Source of the DNA: Sphingomonadales bacterium
Lineage (GTDB): Bacteria > Pseudomonadota > Alphaproteobacteria > Sphingomonadales > Sphingomonadaceae
DNA length: 49,223 bases
Reading direction: 5' to 3'
Assembly (NCBI GenBank): GCA_021298455.1
Contig: JAJTFR010000003.1
Span: forward strand, 1 to 49,223
Shown: piece after piece, positions 48,985-49,223 of the stretch
Position numbering within the stretch: the first letter of the stretch is position 1
Layout of the letters: each line of letters begins with the position of its first letter
Translations under genes and position numbers: made by a program
The notes under the pieces: generated by a model
Seen by the model: the letters and a program-made list of their open reading frames with translations, nothing else
Database searches by the model: none
Told to the model about the DNA's origin: nothing

Positions 48985-49223
48985 GGTGCTGTCAAAGCAA
49001 ATGCACCGGCTGGCGCTCTCGGCGACTGACCGGTAGCAGCCGCGCATGCCACGCCCTAGAAAACCAGCTAGCCCGTTCCGCTATTTCAACTCATCGCCCG
49101 AGGTCATCCGCCTAGTCGTGATGATGTACGTGCGGTTCCCCCTGTCGCTGCGGAACGTTGAGGATCTGCTGTTCGAGCGCGGCATCGACCTCTGCCATGA
49201 GACTGTCAGGTTTTGGTGGAACA
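48985..49223 (+). mobile_element. IS6-family element 5, left end (continues outside the window)
   Basis: The left end GGTGCTGTCAAAGCAAATGC starts at 48985. ATG 49046 opens a transposase frame that is intact to the window edge (MPRPRKPASPFRYFNSSPE, VIRLVVMMYVRFP, SLRNVEDLLFERGIDLCHETVRFWWN). This is the N-terminal DNA-binding region of an IS6-family DDE transposase, the best preserved of the five copies, and it may be the active source. It interrupts element 4. The DDE domain lies outside the window. Confidence 0.8.
49046..49223 (+). CDS. IS6 family transposase, N-terminal part
   Basis: 59 codons of the transposase of element 5, without stop or frameshift, ending at the window edge. The region covers the IS6 N-terminal helix-turn-helix; key residues are FRYFNSSPE, the RFPLSLRNVEDLL helix and CHETVRFWWN. 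Catalytic residues cannot be checked here. Confidence 0.8.
   Translation, partial: MPRPRKPASPFRYFNSSPEVIRLVVMMYVRFPLSLRNVEDLLFERGIDLCHETVRFWWN

Noticed and set aside
1-49223. CRISPR arrays, rRNA and tRNA genes
   Set aside because: No regularly spaced repeats, rRNA-like stretches or convincing cloverleaf sequences were noticed on either strand; a covariance search would be needed to exclude a tRNA fully.

Overview
The window looks like chromosome of a GC-rich alphaproteobacterium, most likely of the order Sphingomonadales. This is inferred from codon use, from a compact divergent type II secretion (T2SS) locus, from a CtrA-type box, and from haloalkane dehalogenase, IS6-family debris and 5-oxoprolinase modules of the kind common in that group. 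No rRNA, tRNA or CRISPR array was seen.

1-15.9 kb: the 3' part of a hybrid histidine kinase, then a locus in which T2SS genes and copper-enzyme genes interlock. On the minus strand, gspG-J-K-L-M-C-D runs directly into a PCu(A)C copper chaperone and an SCO protein. After a 304-bp AT-rich gap with a CtrA-type box comes a second minus-strand operon: two multicopper-oxidase-like proteins, a second SCO protein, an unknown exported protein and the prepilin peptidase gspO. gspE-F-I are divergent on the plus strand. The two oxidase proteins carry complementary copper ligands. Only the first has a Tat signal, so a split, Tat-exported and possibly T2SS-secreted copper oxidase is the main hypothesis from this window.

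15.9-28.6 kb: a haloalkane dehalogenase and small membrane protein operon with a divergent TetR regulator and two operator-like palindromes; an AT-rich patch with a small winged-helix gene; a catabolic-looking group (D-threonine aldolase-like enzyme, saccharopine-dehydrogenase-like reductase, frameshifted FAD protein, acyl-CoA ligase); a MacAB/LolD-type ABC exporter; and a SOUL haem-binding protein.

28.7-34.1 kb: a segment bounded by two internally deleted IS6-type elements in inverted orientation. It contains a GNAT acetyltransferase, a fused EutB-EutC ethanolamine ammonia-lyase with an apparent Tat/lipoprotein signal, an exported cupin and another cupin.

34.1-45.2 kb: a 5-oxoproline module (DUF2891, DUF979, DUF969, 5-oxoprolinase) with translational coupling throughout, an ABC-F ATPase, a Tat-type alpha/beta hydrolase lacking the nucleophile serine, RlmJ, and a small conserved protein.

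45.2-49.2 kb: a third IS6 derivative; a PepSY/PepSY-lipoprotein/response regulator/histidine kinase signalling unit with an OmpR-type 11-bp direct repeat; and two nested IS6 left ends, the second leaving the window.
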